Notes: generated by a model not told the origin, from the sequence alone. Counted from the stretch's first letter, positions 46,059 to 55,005 are shown. The stretch: 64,000 nucleotides of DNA from Tropicibacter sp. R16_0 (GCF_017743935.1 NZ_JAGHRE010000004.1:310001-374000); one strand, 5' to 3'. Translations and numbers: made by a program.

Positions 46059-47726
46059 ATGGCCGACATCGAGTATTCAGATCAGGGCACGCGCCATCGC
46101 AACTCCACCGGGACCCGTGTGCTCGGTTGGTTTGCCATGGTCATTGCGGCAACTTGCCTGTTACCCATGCTGGCCGTTGTGTTGGCTGCGGTCACTGGCG
46201 GCACGGATACGGTATCGCACCTGATGTCGACGGTGCTGCCACGCTATGCCGGGACCACATTGATCCTGGTTGTCCTGGTCGCTGCAGGCACATTCTGTAT
46301 TGGCGTCGGGGCGGCTTGGCTCGTCACGATGACCCGCTTTCCCGGATCGCGACTGATGGAGATTGCGCTGGTTCTGCCGCTGGCGTTTCCGGCTTATGTG
46401 CTGGCCTATGCCTACACGTTTATCCTGGACCATCCCGGAATCGTGCAAAGCACCCTGCGGGACGTGATGGGCTGGGGGCCGCGTGACTATTGGTTCCCCG
46501 AAGTCCGCTCGACCGAAGGGGCGGCAGTGATGCTGATCCTGGTGCTCTATCCTTACGTTTATCTGCTGGCGCGGGCAGCGTTTTTGCAACAAAGCGCCAC
46601 GGCCTTTCTGGCCGCACGCTCGCTTGGGTCCAGCCCATTTGCAGCGTTCTGGAAAGTATCCCTGCCGATGGCGCGGCCCGCGATTGCCGGGGGCGTGCTG
46701 CTGGCCGTGATGGAGACCATCGCCGACTTTGGCACGGTGGCCTATTTCGGTGTGCAGACCTTTGCCACGGGGATTTACACCAGTTGGTTCACCATGGCCG
46801 ACCGGGCAGCGGCAGCGCAATTGGCACTGTGTCTGCTGGGGGCTGCCCTTGTGTTGGCCGTGGCCGAGCGCACGCAGCGCGGCAAGTCCAAGTATCACCA
46901 AGCGGGACGACGTCACGCGGCTATGCCGTCGGCGCAACTGCGCGGCTTTGCGGCGGTGGGCGCCTTTGTCCTGTGCGCCATTCCGGTTGTCTTGGGCTTT
47001 GCCTTGCCGGTGTTCATCCTGTTCCAGATGGGGCTCGATTCCGAGCAGAACCTGCTGTCGCGCCGCTATGTCGGGTTCATTCAGAACTCTCTCACACTGG
47101 CGTCTGTTGCCGCTGTCGTCACGGTCTGCGCTGCGATCTGCGTCGGGTTCTTTCAGCGCCTCAAGCCCGGGCGGCAGTCGATGGCTGCGGTCTATGTCTC
47201 GCGGTTGGGGTATGCGGTGCCCGGCGGGGTGATCGCTGTGGGTTTGATGGTGCCTTTTGCGAATTTCGACAACCTGCTGGATGGCTGGATGCGGTCCACT
47301 TTTGGCGTGTCCACGGGGTTGTTGATCACTGGATCGATCTGGCTGTTGGTGGCGGCTTACATGGTGCGTTTCCTGTCAGCCGCTCTGTCAGCTTATGAGG
47401 GCGGGCAAAGCATGGTACATTCCAACATGGACGCCGCGGCACGGTCCCTGGGCAAGACACCGATGGGTACCCTGCGGCGGGTACATCTGCCGATCTTGAC
47501 GCCGTCATTGCTGACCGCGCTGCTCATCGTTTTTGTCGACGTGATGAAAGAGCTGCCTGCGACCCTGATCATGCGCCCGTTCAACTATGACACCTTGGCG
47601 GTTCAGGCGTTCCGGCTGGCCTCGGACGAGCGGCTCGAGGGCGCGGCGGTGCCGTCGCTTGTCATTCTGGCAGTTGGGTTGCTGCCGGTGATTTTGATTT
47701 GCCGCCAGGTTGGGCGCGGCCACTAG
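46059..47726 (+). CDS. Iron-type ABC transporter permease (FbpB/SfuB-like)
   Basis: 555 residues from the ATG at 46059, with about 12 membrane helices in two repeated halves, as in two-domain ferric-iron permeases. Typical sequences are LEIALVLPLAFPAYVLAYAYTFILDHPGIVQ, the EAA loop ARSLGSSPFAAFWKVSLPMARPAIAGG and its C-terminal counterpart ARSLGKTPMGTLRRVHLPILTPSLL. No ATPase gene accompanies it in the window. Its likely binding protein is the FbpA-like gene at 49352-50368, on the other strand. No strong ribosome site is seen, so the start is provisional. Its stop shares bases with the convergent DMT gene. Confidence 0.85.
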   Translation: MADIEYSDQGTRHRNSTGTRVLGWFAMVIAATCLLPMLAVVLAAVTGGTDTVSHLMSTVLPRYAGTTLILVVLVAAGTFCIGVGAAWLVTMTRFPGSRLMEIALVLPLAFPAYVLAYAYTFILDHPGIVQSTLRDVMGWGPRDYWFPEVRSTEGAAVMLILVLYPYVYLLARAAFLQQSATAFLAARSLGSSPFAAFWKVSLPMARPAIAGGVLLAVMETIADFGTVAYFGVQTFATGIYTSWFTMADRAAAAQLALCLLGAALVLAVAERTQRGKSKYHQAGRRHAAMPSAQLRGFAAVGAFVLCAIPVVLGFALPVFILFQMGLDSEQNLLSRRYVGFIQNSLTLASVAAVVTVCAAICVGFFQRLKPGRQSMAAVYVSRLGYAVPGGVIAVGLMVPFANFDNLLDGWMRSTFGVSTGLLITGSIWLLVAAYMVRFLSAALSAYEGGQSMVHSNMDAAARSLGKTPMGTLRRVHLPILTPSLLTALLIVFVDVMKELPATLIMRPFNYDTLAVQAFRLASDERLEGAAVPSLVILAVGLLPVILICRQVGRGH

Positions 47727-48166
47727 CGCCAGACGGTCAATCCGGCGCCGAATGCGACGAGGCCAAGGCCAATGAGATTCGCGGTGGAAAAGTCCCGCAT
47801 CTCCATCCCAAAGGCGCCAGTGCGGTCATAGACGTATCCGGCGGCCAGTTGTCCGACGATCACACAGACCATGTACGAGGCGACGCCCAATCGGGGCACG
47901 GCAAGGATCGACACGACGACCACATAGACCCCGATCAGCCCGCCTGCCCACATCCACAAGGGAACGCTGGCGATGTCAGATCTGCGCGGCAACGGGCTGT
48001 TTGTTGCTATCAACAGCATCAGCAACGACAGCGTTCCCAGACCAAAGGCGAGTGCGGCTGTTTGCAGCGGCCCGCCCACGAGTTCTGCCATTCGAGTGTA
48101 GATCGGTCCTTGGGCCGCGATCAGCGCGCCACCAAGGATCACGGCCAAGATCAGCAGCGCGATCAT
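47723..48166 (-). CDS. DMT-family (DUF606/YdcZ) small transporter
   Basis: 147 residues with five hydrophobic helices. Landmarks are LLILAVILGGALIAAQGPIYTRMAELVGGPLQTAALAFGLGTL and the C-terminal FSTANLIGLGLVAFGAGLTVWR, as in DUF606 small transporters; members are suggested to move small solutes. Third gene of the XRE-GNAT-DMT operon, its start overlapping the GNAT stop by 4 bp. Confidence 0.82.
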   Translation of the reverse strand: MIALLILAVILGGALIAAQGPIYTRMAELVGGPLQTAALAFGLGTLSLLMLLIATNSPLPRRSDIASVPLWMWAGGLIGVYVVVVSILAVPRLGVASYMVCVIVGQLAAGYVYDRTGAFGMEMRDFSTANLIGLGLVAFGAGLTVWR

Positions 48167-48681
48167 TGCAGGTTCTTGTACATATAGGTGGTGGGTTCGA
48201 GCCGGTCGTCAAAGGGATTGCGGCAGAACCCAGGGATCTCTCCGGCCACTTGAAATCCAAGCGATTGATAGAGCGCCTGAGAGGGGTCGCCGCTGCGTGT
48301 ATCGAGCACCAAGAGCGACAGGCCAAGATAACAAGCCTTGTCTTGCAGGGCGGTCATCAGGGCCCGCCCCAACCCCAACCGGCGAAAATCAGGGTGCACC
48401 AGCAGTTTTGAGACATCCGCCCTGTGGGGCTGGTTCGGCATCGGTGCTGGCACCAATTGGACAGTGCCCACAACACGGCCCTTGCGGCGTGCCACAAACA
48501 GGATCGCGGCCTTGGCGGCAACCATCGGGAAGACTCGCGCTTCCCAGAATTCCTGAGCACTTTGTCGCGAGAATGGTAAGACAAACCCGACACTGGCACC
48601 GTCATGGACACAGGCGTGAAGTGTGTCAGTCAAATCCCCGAGGATTGAGGGCAGATCCGATGTCGAGACCTCTTCAATCAT
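48163..48681 (-). CDS. GNAT-family N-acetyltransferase
   Basis: 172 residues. The GNAT core is visible in ILFVARRKGRVVGTVQLVPAP, SKLLVHPDFRRLGLGRALMTALQDKA (acetyl-CoA loop RxxGLG) and LLVLDTRSGDPSQALYQSLGFQVAGEIPGF. It probably acetylates a small amine or detoxifies a substrate. Second gene of the XRE-GNAT-DMT operon, overlapping both neighbours by 4 bp; such trios often look like self-regulated detoxification cassettes. Confidence 0.85.
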   Translation of the reverse strand: MIEEVSTSDLPSILGDLTDTLHACVHDGASVGFVLPFSRQSAQEFWEARVFPMVAAKAAILFVARRKGRVVGTVQLVPAPMPNQPHRADVSKLLVHPDFRRLGLGRALMTALQDKACYLGLSLLVLDTRSGDPSQALYQSLGFQVAGEIPGFCRNPFDDRLEPTTYMYKNLQ

Positions 48682-49238
48682 ATCAACACCAGCATGTAGC
48701 GCACGCCGCGGCGTTCCGAGGTTTCAAACACTGTGGGGCCCGACAGATGATAGCGCAGGCAGTCCCCGGCGCTCAGGTCGTGGCGGGTGTCGTCTACGGT
48801 CAGGGACATCGCGCCATCCAGCAGAACTACGTGATGTTCCTGCCCCGGTTTGGGTGCGCCGTCATAGGCCACGCGTGTTCCAGGCGGCAGGTGGCATTCG
48901 ATAACCTCACCCGACAAGCCCGGGGCTGGAGGAGAGACGGACCGGCGAACATAGCCCGTTTCGGGGTCGGTCCATTCTGTTTGACGTTCCACCGGAACGC
49001 GTGGGGTAAACGTATCCTCGACCATCATCATCAGACGCGACATTGGCAGGCCGTGTGCACGGCACAATCGGCCCAGGCTTTCGGCTGTTGGGCTGACCTC
49101 GCCCTTCTCCATCCGGGACAGGGTCGCGCGGCTCAAACCACTGGCAGTGGCGAGTTCATCGAGCGACCAGCCACGCCCTTGGCGCAGCTCCTTTAGGCGT
49201 TCACTCAGGCGGTTCGACAGGTCATCCAGCATGATCAT
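48678..49238 (-). CDS. XRE-type regulator with C-terminal cupin domain
   Basis: 186 residues. An N-terminal helix-turn-helix (about 8-65, RLKELRQGRGWSLDELATASGLSRATLSRMEKGEVSPTAESLGRLCRAHG) is followed by a cupin (about 110-186, EVIECHLPPGTRVAYDGAPKPGQEHHVVLLDGAMSLTVDD). This architecture is common in regulators that sense a small molecule through the cupin. The start is either 49238 or an ATG 6 nt inside. First gene of the XRE-GNAT-DMT operon; presumably controls it. Confidence 0.85.
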   Translation of the reverse strand: MIMLDDLSNRLSERLKELRQGRGWSLDELATASGLSRATLSRMEKGEVSPTAESLGRLCRAHGLPMSRLMMMVEDTFTPRVPVERQTEWTDPETGYVRRSVSPPAPGLSGEVIECHLPPGTRVAYDGAPKPGQEHHVVLLDGAMSLTVDDTRHDLSAGDCLRYHLSGPTVFETSERRGVRYMLVLI

Positions 49239-49296
49239 ATCCGAGACTAATTCTCAATTATGGAAATGCTGCGCTGAAATTTAACGTGATTGCAAG

Positions 49297-49324
49297 AGAA
49301 AAGGCGCGAAAATTCTCTCGCGCC
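49297..49324 (-). terminator. Terminator of the FbpA-like gene
   Basis: Perfect 7-bp stem (49303-49309 with 49318-49324) and an A/T-rich loop; on the minus strand TTTTCTCTT follows. It lies about 27 bp past the binding-protein stop codon and before the XRE gene. Confidence 0.7.
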
Positions 49325-49351
49325 TTTAGTATGATCGTTTATTGGGCAGGC

Positions 49352-50368
49352 TTAGCGCCAGCCGGCCTCGTTAAAGATCTTCTGTGCTGTCGGGATGTTC
49401 TTTGCCACAGCCGACAGGCTTACGTCATCGGGTTTGAAGTGACCCAGCTTGGCGACTGCTTCGGACAAGCCCACACCAGGAACGGCGGGGTATTCGTCAT
49501 TGCCGCCCGAGAAATACTGCTGCGCCTGATCCGAGGCGAGGTATTCCAGGAACTTGATCGCGTTTTCCTTGTTCGGCGCATGCGCCGCAACGCCACCACC
49601 CGACAGGTTCATATGTGCGCCTTCGGCATCCTGCGACGGGAAGATCCAACCGATCATGTCGATGTCGTCGCTGACGCCCTTGACGTTTTTGCGCAGGGCG
49701 CGCGCGAAGTAGTAGGTGTTTCCCACAGCAATTTCACATTCACCCGAAATGATACCGCGCAGCTGGTCAGTGTCGCCACCCTTGGGGTCGCGCGCCATGT
49801 TGGCGACTACGCCATCGGCCCATGCGAGCGCCGCCTCTTCACCGTGGTGCTCGATGATCGAGGCCAGGAGCGTCTGGTTATAGGTGTTGCTGGAAGAGCG
49901 GATGCAGACCTTGCCTGCGTACTGTGGATCGGCCAGATCCAGATAGGTGCGCGGCGGGTTGGAGACTTCGTTCTTGTCATAGAAGATCACGCGCCCGCGC
50001 TGCGAGAAGCCGAACCACTGGTTGTCGCTGTCCTGCAGATAGGCAGGGACACGGGCCTCAAGAACATCGCTGTCGATGGATTGCAGAACGCCTGCATCCT
50101 TTGCGCGTTCCAGGCGCGAGGTGTCCACGGTCAGCAGGATATCAGCCGGCGAGTTGGCGCCTTCGGCGCTCATCCGGGCGATCAGTTCGTCGGCCTTGCC
50201 CTCAATCCGGTTGATGGTGATGCCGGTGGCCTCTTCGAAGTCTGAGTAGAGCCGCTCGTCGGTGTCATAGTGGCGTGACGAGTAGAGATTTACTTCGCCC
50301 TCCGCCCAAGCTGATGTTGTCAGAGTGGTGGCCACGATGGTGGCAAGTGCTGTTGATGCTTTGAACAT
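49352..50368 (-). CDS. Ferric-iron ABC transporter substrate-binding protein (FbpA-like)
   Basis: 338 residues from the ATG at 50368. Signal peptide MFKASTALATIVATTLTTSAWA; then the FbpA hallmarks EGEVNLYSSRHYDTDERLYSDFEEATGI, KADELIARMSAEGANSPADILLTVD, RTYLDLADPQYAGKVCIRSS and ISGECEIAVGNTYYFARAL with a Tyr-Tyr pair (iron ligands) near residue 230. A longer in-frame extension upstream is spurious. Its likely permease is the 46059-47726 gene; the XRE-GNAT-DMT operon lies between them and no ATPase gene is present. Confidence 0.9.
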   Translation of the reverse strand: MFKASTALATIVATTLTTSAWAEGEVNLYSSRHYDTDERLYSDFEEATGITINRIEGKADELIARMSAEGANSPADILLTVDTSRLERAKDAGVLQSIDSDVLEARVPAYLQDSDNQWFGFSQRGRVIFYDKNEVSNPPRTYLDLADPQYAGKVCIRSSSNTYNQTLLASIIEHHGEEAALAWADGVVANMARDPKGGDTDQLRGIISGECEIAVGNTYYFARALRKNVKGVSDDIDMIGWIFPSQDAEGAHMNLSGGGVAAHAPNKENAIKFLEYLASDQAQQYFSGGNDEYPAVPGVGLSEAVAKLGHFKPDDVSLSAVAKNIPTAQKIFNEAGWR

Positions 50369-50477
50369 TGCAATTCCCAAGTGATTACGAATCCAGACAG
50401 GAACCCGGTTGCACAGTGAAATATAGCAATCCTGCCTGAATACAATCAAAATCCGATAAAAACACTCGGGAAGAGTT

Positions 50478-52082
50478 TCAGCCGTCGGCGCTGTCCATGT
50501 TCCAAGCTTTGAGGAGTTTGGGTAAAGCGACATCCCAGTCCATGACGCCGACCATGTCGGCCCAGTTCTGATAACTGCGTTGCATGGCTTTGGCGCGATC
50601 AGCCTCACCGTGGATCAAGTTGTTCAATTCGGTCCTGTCAGTTTCCATGTCGTAAAGCTCCCAATCCTGCCCATGTAGGCGGACAAGTTTGAACTGGCCC
50701 AGGCGAATGGCGGCGTTGCCTTCGTGTTCGAAGAAAATCGGTTGTTCACGGGTCCAATCGCTGCCCCGCAGCAGGGGCAGTAGGCTCTCGCCTTGGGTGG
50801 GCTGGATGTCATGACCTCCCAGCTCTTTCAAATAGGGCGCACCAGTAGCCTCTAGGATGGTGGGCAGGATGTCGACCACGTGGCAAGGGGCGTAGCGCAC
50901 TGTTTGCGGTGCAAACCCATCGGGCCAATGCGCCACAAGGGGCGTCGATATCCCGCCCTCGTGGACGAAATGTTTGAACAAGCGAAAGGGCGCGTTCGAC
51001 ACGTTGGCCCAAGGCTTGTCGTAGCTTTGAAAGGTCTGCGCGTCGCCGGGGTGCAGACCCGGCACGTTGCCCATCGTGATCTTACGCCCATCCTGCGTGA
51101 CGTCGGGATAAAACTGCGCCCAACCGTCTTCGGCCATGAACTCGGCGCAGCCGCCGTTGTCCGACAGAAACAGGATCAGCGTGTTGTCCAACTGGCCCAA
51201 CTTGCGAAGCGCGGCCACCAACGTGCCAATGGATTGATCCATCCGGTCGACCATGGCGGCATAGGTCGCCATTTTGGCGGCTTCCCAGTCAGTGTGCGTC
51301 TCGTCGGACCAACGGTGCACATCCGGGTCGCGGGGAGAGATGTCCCACTGAGTTTGAAACAGGCCCATGCCGTTCATGGTTTCATGTCGGGCGGTGCGGA
51401 TCGCATCCCAACCTTTGGCGTAGACCCCATCGTAACGCGCAATGTCTTCGGGATGGGCATGCAGGGGCCAATGCGGGGCCGTGTGTGCGAGGTAGAGAAA
51501 GAAGGGTGTCTCGTCCGCGACCGAATCCCGGATCATGCCGATCGCTTTGTCCGTGATCGCGTCGGTGAAATAGAAGTCGTCGGGTAGAACCTCGACCCGG
51601 CTGTCATCTTCCATCATGTAGTGTGGAGAGAAAAAGTGCGTCGCGCCGTCCATTATGCCAAAGAAACGGTCGAATCCGCGCTGGCGCGGGGTGGGGTGCT
51701 CGATGTCACCGGGACGCCAGCTGTCATAGTCACCGGATTCGAAATCACCGGCCACATGCCACTTGCCGCTCATCAGGGTGCGGTAGCCCGAGGCCCGCAG
51801 GTGTTCGGCGATCGTGGCAGAATCATTGCGCAGAAACCCTTGGTAGGCAGGTGCGCCCAGATTGGCCCCCATGTGCCCGATGCCCGCGTTGTGCGGATAA
51901 AGCCCGGTCAAAAGAGAGGCCCGCGTGGGGCAGCACCGCGCGCAGTTATACATCGCGCTAAGCAACGTACCGCCTTTGGCGAGGGCGTCGATGTTGGGGG
52001 TGCGGATTTCCGATCCGGTGCAGCCCAGATCGGCAAACCCCATGTCGTCGGCCAGGATCAGGATTACGTTCGGGCGGGACAT
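50478..52082 (-). CDS. Sulfatase (arylsulfatase type)
   Basis: 534 residues from the ATG at 52082 (GGAGG 8 nt upstream). N-terminal metal-binding Asp12-Asp13 in VILILADDMGFADLGCTG, the C-x-P-x-R motif at Cys50 (CCPTR in MYNCARCCPTRASLLTG), in which Cys50 would become formylglycine, GKWHVAGDFESGDYDSWRPG, HTAPHWPLHAHPED and LILFLSDNGGCAEF. This matches type I arylsulfatases. No signal peptide is evident, so it may be cytoplasmic, but the true start should be checked. No formylglycine-generating enzyme is in the window. Follows the FbpA-like gene by about 110 bp. Confidence 0.88.
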   Translation of the reverse strand: MSRPNVILILADDMGFADLGCTGSEIRTPNIDALAKGGTLLSAMYNCARCCPTRASLLTGLYPHNAGIGHMGANLGAPAYQGFLRNDSATIAEHLRASGYRTLMSGKWHVAGDFESGDYDSWRPGDIEHPTPRQRGFDRFFGIMDGATHFFSPHYMMEDDSRVEVLPDDFYFTDAITDKAIGMIRDSVADETPFFLYLAHTAPHWPLHAHPEDIARYDGVYAKGWDAIRTARHETMNGMGLFQTQWDISPRDPDVHRWSDETHTDWEAAKMATYAAMVDRMDQSIGTLVAALRKLGQLDNTLILFLSDNGGCAEFMAEDGWAQFYPDVTQDGRKITMGNVPGLHPGDAQTFQSYDKPWANVSNAPFRLFKHFVHEGGISTPLVAHWPDGFAPQTVRYAPCHVVDILPTILEATGAPYLKELGGHDIQPTQGESLLPLLRGSDWTREQPIFFEHEGNAAIRLGQFKLVRLHGQDWELYDMETDRTELNNLIHGEADRAKAMQRSYQNWADMVGVMDWDVALPKLLKAWNMDSADG

Positions 52083-52178
52083 TACAGACCTCCGGTGCTG
52101 CTGTCCAAACAGGCTAACAGCAATTGGTGGATCGCCACAGATTTCTTTGATCAAGGATCTGATCAAGGGAGCAGGCAC

Positions 52179-52203
52179 AAAAAAACCGCGCTCGAAGGCG
52201 CGG
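52179..52203 (-). terminator. Terminator of rpmJ
   Basis: On the minus strand a perfect 6-bp stem (52198-52203 with 52186-52191, 6-nt loop) is followed by seven T residues. It lies 23 bp past the rpmJ stop codon, before the divergently read sulfatase promoter region. Confidence 0.75.
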
Positions 52204-52226
52204 TTTCTTTTGGTATGCCGTGTGGT

Positions 52227-52352
52227 TCAGCCCTGGCGAGCTTTGAACCGACGCTGCGTTTTGTTGATCACATAAACGCGGCCTTTGCGACGCACAACAC
52301 GGCAATCACGGTGCCGGTTCTTGAGCGAGCGGAGCGAGTTCTTGACCTTCAT
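52227..52352 (-). CDS. rpmJ: 50S ribosomal protein L36
   Basis: 41 residues from the ATG at 52352: [20 protein letters not shown] at the start, then [21 protein letters not shown]. This is the alphaproteobacterial L36 of the type lacking most zinc cysteines, and the short length explains why it is easily missed. It lies alone on the minus strand and ends at its own terminator. GGAG lies upstream of the start. L36 stabilises 23S rRNA in the large subunit. Confidence 0.95.
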   Translation of the reverse strand: MKVKNSLRSLKNRHRDCRVVRRKGRVYVINKTQRRFKARQG

Positions 52353-52442
52353 GGCCTGTCTCCTGTTCCTGCGGCGCCTTGTGCAAGGTGTGGCCAGCGC
52401 CTGGTGTTGCGGGTGTCCCGGAAAACCGAAACAGTGAATTCA

Positions 52443-52517
52443 TGGTGGGCGATACAAGGTTCGAACTTGTGACCCCTTCGATGTCAACGAAGTGCTCTAC
52501 CACTGAGCTAATCGCCC
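52443..52517 (-). tRNA. tRNA-Val (anticodon GAC)
   Basis: The minus strand folds as a complete cloverleaf: acceptor GGGCGAT/ATCGCCC, D-arm GCTCAGTGGTAGAGC, anticodon stem CTTCG/CGAAG with loop TTGACAT (anticodon GAC), T-arm with TTCGAAC, and an encoded CCA end. 75 nt including CCA. Confidence 0.95.
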
Positions 52518-52583
52518 ATGAATACCCTTGCGATCCCTGTCCCAGAAAAAACTAGGACGCGGAGAACCGCGCCGGTAGCGGGG

Positions 52584-52612
52584 TCTATAAAAGGAGTCGT
52601 CGGGGGGATCAA
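52584..52612 (-). promoter_or_regulatory. Probable promoter of tRNA-Val
   Basis: On the minus strand TTGATC (52612-52607) and TATAGA (52589-52584) are separated by 17 bp and lie about 65 bp before the tRNA 5' end; an A/T-poor, GC-rich discriminator-like segment follows, as often found at stable RNA genes. Confidence 0.55.
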
Positions 52613-52666
52613 GGGCTTTTGATCGAACTATTTTCCGGTCTATGTTTTTCTTTGTAAGGAGACGCC

Positions 52667-53527
52667 ATGCCCCGCGCCGCATATTACTTGTCTGAACCAA
52701 AGAAACGCACGTCTTGCGTGGTTTTTGCCTCTCCGCACAGCGGCAACGACTATCCGGACAGGTTCTTGAAGCAGACGGTGCTGAATCAAAAGACGATTCG
52801 GTCGTCCGAGGACGCTTTTGTGGACTTGTTGTTTCAGGATGTCGCCGACTTTGGCGCGCCTTTCCTAAAGGCGGGGGCGCCGCGCGCGTTTCTGGATCTC
52901 AATCGCAGCCCGGACGAATTGGACCCGGCCTTGATCGAAGGTGTGCGAAAGCCGGGGCACAATCCGCGCGTGGCATCTGGTTTGGGCGTGATTCCCCGCG
53001 TGGTCGCAAATGGGCGCGCGATTTATCGTGGCAAGCTGCCGATGAGCGAAGCAAAGCGGCGTATTGATGGGTATTGGCATCCCTACCACGCGCGATTGCA
53101 GGCCCTTCTGAGCGAATCGCACGAACTGTTTGGGCAGGCCATCCTGGTGGATTGCCATTCTATGCCGCACGAGGCCCTTGAAAGCGTGTGCCGCAAGAAC
53201 GGCAAATGCCCCGAGATCGTCTTGGGGGACCGGTTCGGGGCCGCTTCGTCGCCTGACGTCATGGAGGCGGTCGAATCCGCCTTTGTCGAGGCCGGGTTCT
53301 CGGTCATGCGCAACACGCCCTTTGCGGGCGCCTATGTCACCCAAGCCTATGGGCGGCCATCACGCCGACAACATGCCATCCAGATCGAAATCGATCGGTC
53401 GATCTATATGGATGAAAGACGCATCCGGCCTAATGCCGACTTTGACCGGGTGCGCGAATTGCTTGCACAAGTGGCGTCCCGAATTGCGGTGTTGGGGCAG
53501 GGACCCGTTCGGCTAGCGGCCGAGTGA
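52667..53527 (+). CDS. N-formylglutamate amidohydrolase family protein
   Basis: 286 residues. Family landmarks are VFASPHSGNDYPDRFLKQT (metal-binding His), RSSEDAFVDLLFQDV, FLKAGAPRAFLDLNRSPDELDP, DCHSMPHEAL and the C-terminal RQHAIQIEIDRSIYMDE. N-formylglutamate amidohydrolases release glutamate and formate in one histidine-degradation route. No other histidine-utilisation gene is in the window, so the real substrate may be a related N-acyl amino acid. Ends directly at the end of convergent dinB. Confidence 0.88.
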   Translation: MPRAAYYLSEPKKRTSCVVFASPHSGNDYPDRFLKQTVLNQKTIRSSEDAFVDLLFQDVADFGAPFLKAGAPRAFLDLNRSPDELDPALIEGVRKPGHNPRVASGLGVIPRVVANGRAIYRGKLPMSEAKRRIDGYWHPYHARLQALLSESHELFGQAILVDCHSMPHEALESVCRKNGKCPEIVLGDRFGAASSPDVMEAVESAFVEAGFSVMRNTPFAGAYVTQAYGRPSRRQHAIQIEIDRSIYMDERRIRPNADFDRVRELLAQVASRIAVLGQGPVRLAAE

Positions 53528-54781
53528 TCAGCGCAATGTGCGTCCCTTGATGATCGCATCCGTGCCAAACCGTTTGCGAATCGCATCTGTCGCCCGCTCG
53601 GCATCACTGCGTTGCACCGCGCCTGGGTCAAGCAGGTCACCGCTCTTGTCAGCCTCCTCCTCGGGGCAGAGGTCGGACAATCCGCATCCCAACAGACGAT
53701 AGGGGCCTTGATCGCCGACCTGATCAAAGAGCGCCCGTGATCTGCGATAAATCGTGTCCGCCATCTGGGTCGCATCCCGCAAGGATATGCGGCGGGTCAG
53801 GATCGCGTGATTTGCGCGCTTGAGCTTGAGCGTCACCACCCGGCCCGCCAACCCTTTGGCCTTGGCCCTGTCTGCCACCTTTTCGGCCATACGCCACAGA
53901 TGTCCGTCCAGTATCTCAGGGTTGCTCGTGTCCTCGTAAAACGTGGTCTCGTTCGAGATCGATTTCATCGGCTCGTTGTTCGACACGCGGCGTTTGTCCT
54001 GCCCACGGGCCAGATGCCACAGGCGATATCCCATCGAGCCGAAGCGTTCTGTCAGGGCCTCTTGCTCCCACCTCAACAGGTCCGAGAAGGTGCGAATGCC
54101 CGCCTTTTCAAGTGAGGCCTGGGCGGCCGGGCCGATGCCCCAGATCAGCCGCACGGACTTGTTTTCAAGAAAGGCCGCGGTGTCGCGACGACTGATAACA
54201 GAGAAACCACGCGGCTTGTCCAGATCAGAGGCCACCTTGGCCAGGAACTTGTTGTGGCTAAGGCCAATGGAACCGGTCAGCCCCAATTCATCTTTCATCC
54301 GTTTCACCAAACGCGCCAGCATCACGGCAGGTGGGGCACCGTGCAGCTTTTGTGTACCCGAGAGATCCAAAAACGCCTCGTCCAGCGACAGAGGTTCGAT
54401 GGCGGGCGTCAGTTCGTCCATCATTGCCCGAATTTCGCGGCTTACTTCGGCGTAAACGCTCATACGGGGTTTGACGACGACGGCGTCGGGGCACAGGTCC
54501 AAGGCTTTGAACATGGGCATCGCGGATCTGACGCCCCGGATCCGTGCTACGTAACAGGCGGTCGAGACGACGCCGCGTTTGCCACCGCCGATGATGACCG
54601 GTTTGTCCGCCAGGTCCGGATTGTCACGCTTTTCAACCGAGGCATAGAAGGCATCGCAATCCATATGCGCAATTGACAGTTCGAACAGTTCAGGGTCGCT
54701 GACGACCCGGGGGCTGCCACAAGCGGGGCAGCGGCGTCCGGCATCAAATTGGGTCAGGCAATCACGACACAAGGAAGGCAT
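53528..54781 (-). CDS. dinB: DNA polymerase IV (Y-family), with N-terminal zinc-finger
   Basis: 417 residues. An N-terminal cysteine-rich finger (CRDCLTQFDAGRRCPACGSP) precedes the Y-family palm: IAHMDCDAFYASVEKRDNPDL (catalytic Asp), VVSTACYVARIRGVRSAMP, PLSLDEAFLDLSG (Asp-Glu), SIGLSHNKFLAKVASDLDKP, helix-hairpin-helix, and the little-finger domain. Lacks an evident beta-clamp motif at the C-terminus (ends GTDAIIKGRTLR). The finger is unusual for E. coli DinB but common in alphaproteobacterial forms. Ends adjacent to the N-formylglutamate amidohydrolase gene. Confidence 0.93.
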   Translation of the reverse strand: MPSLCRDCLTQFDAGRRCPACGSPRVVSDPELFELSIAHMDCDAFYASVEKRDNPDLADKPVIIGGGKRGVVSTACYVARIRGVRSAMPMFKALDLCPDAVVVKPRMSVYAEVSREIRAMMDELTPAIEPLSLDEAFLDLSGTQKLHGAPPAVMLARLVKRMKDELGLTGSIGLSHNKFLAKVASDLDKPRGFSVISRRDTAAFLENKSVRLIWGIGPAAQASLEKAGIRTFSDLLRWEQEALTERFGSMGYRLWHLARGQDKRRVSNNEPMKSISNETTFYEDTSNPEILDGHLWRMAEKVADRAKAKGLAGRVVTLKLKRANHAILTRRISLRDATQMADTIYRRSRALFDQVGDQGPYRLLGCGLSDLCPEEEADKSGDLLDPGAVQRSDAERATDAIRKRFGTDAIIKGRTLR

Positions 54782-54894
54782 CGGGCGGCTCAGCGTTGGG
54801 ACATATTGGATCGGCAGGCCACAGTATTCTAAGGGCCAGAACAGAGCAATGACAGAGGGGGGCTAGAGGTGCTTTGTTTGGGAATTGGGGGCTT

Positions 54895-54990
54895 TACCGA
54901 GAAAACCCCCGCTTCTCGAGCGGGGGAGGTAACGAACCACAGGAAGATAAGGTTCGTTGGGGAGTGTCTCAATCTTAGACTCTCTCAAAA
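54895..54990 (-). ncRNA. Candidate structured small RNA between pyrF and dinB
   Basis: In the 316-bp gap between pyrF and dinB no protein gene is supported. The minus strand carries a perfect 8-bp stem (54931-54938 with 54951-54958, 12-nt loop) and just 4 nt later a perfect 8-bp GC-rich stem (54906-54913 with 54919-54926, 5-nt loop) that is followed by TTTTCTC, a Rho-independent terminator form. An ACCTCCCCC segment, complementary to ribosome-binding sites, joins the two stems. Alphaproteobacterial small RNAs with such CCUCC motifs are known. It could instead be the extended 3' end of the pyrF transcript. Confidence 0.45.
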
Positions 54991-55005
54991 AGCGTCGCAG
55001 GCATA

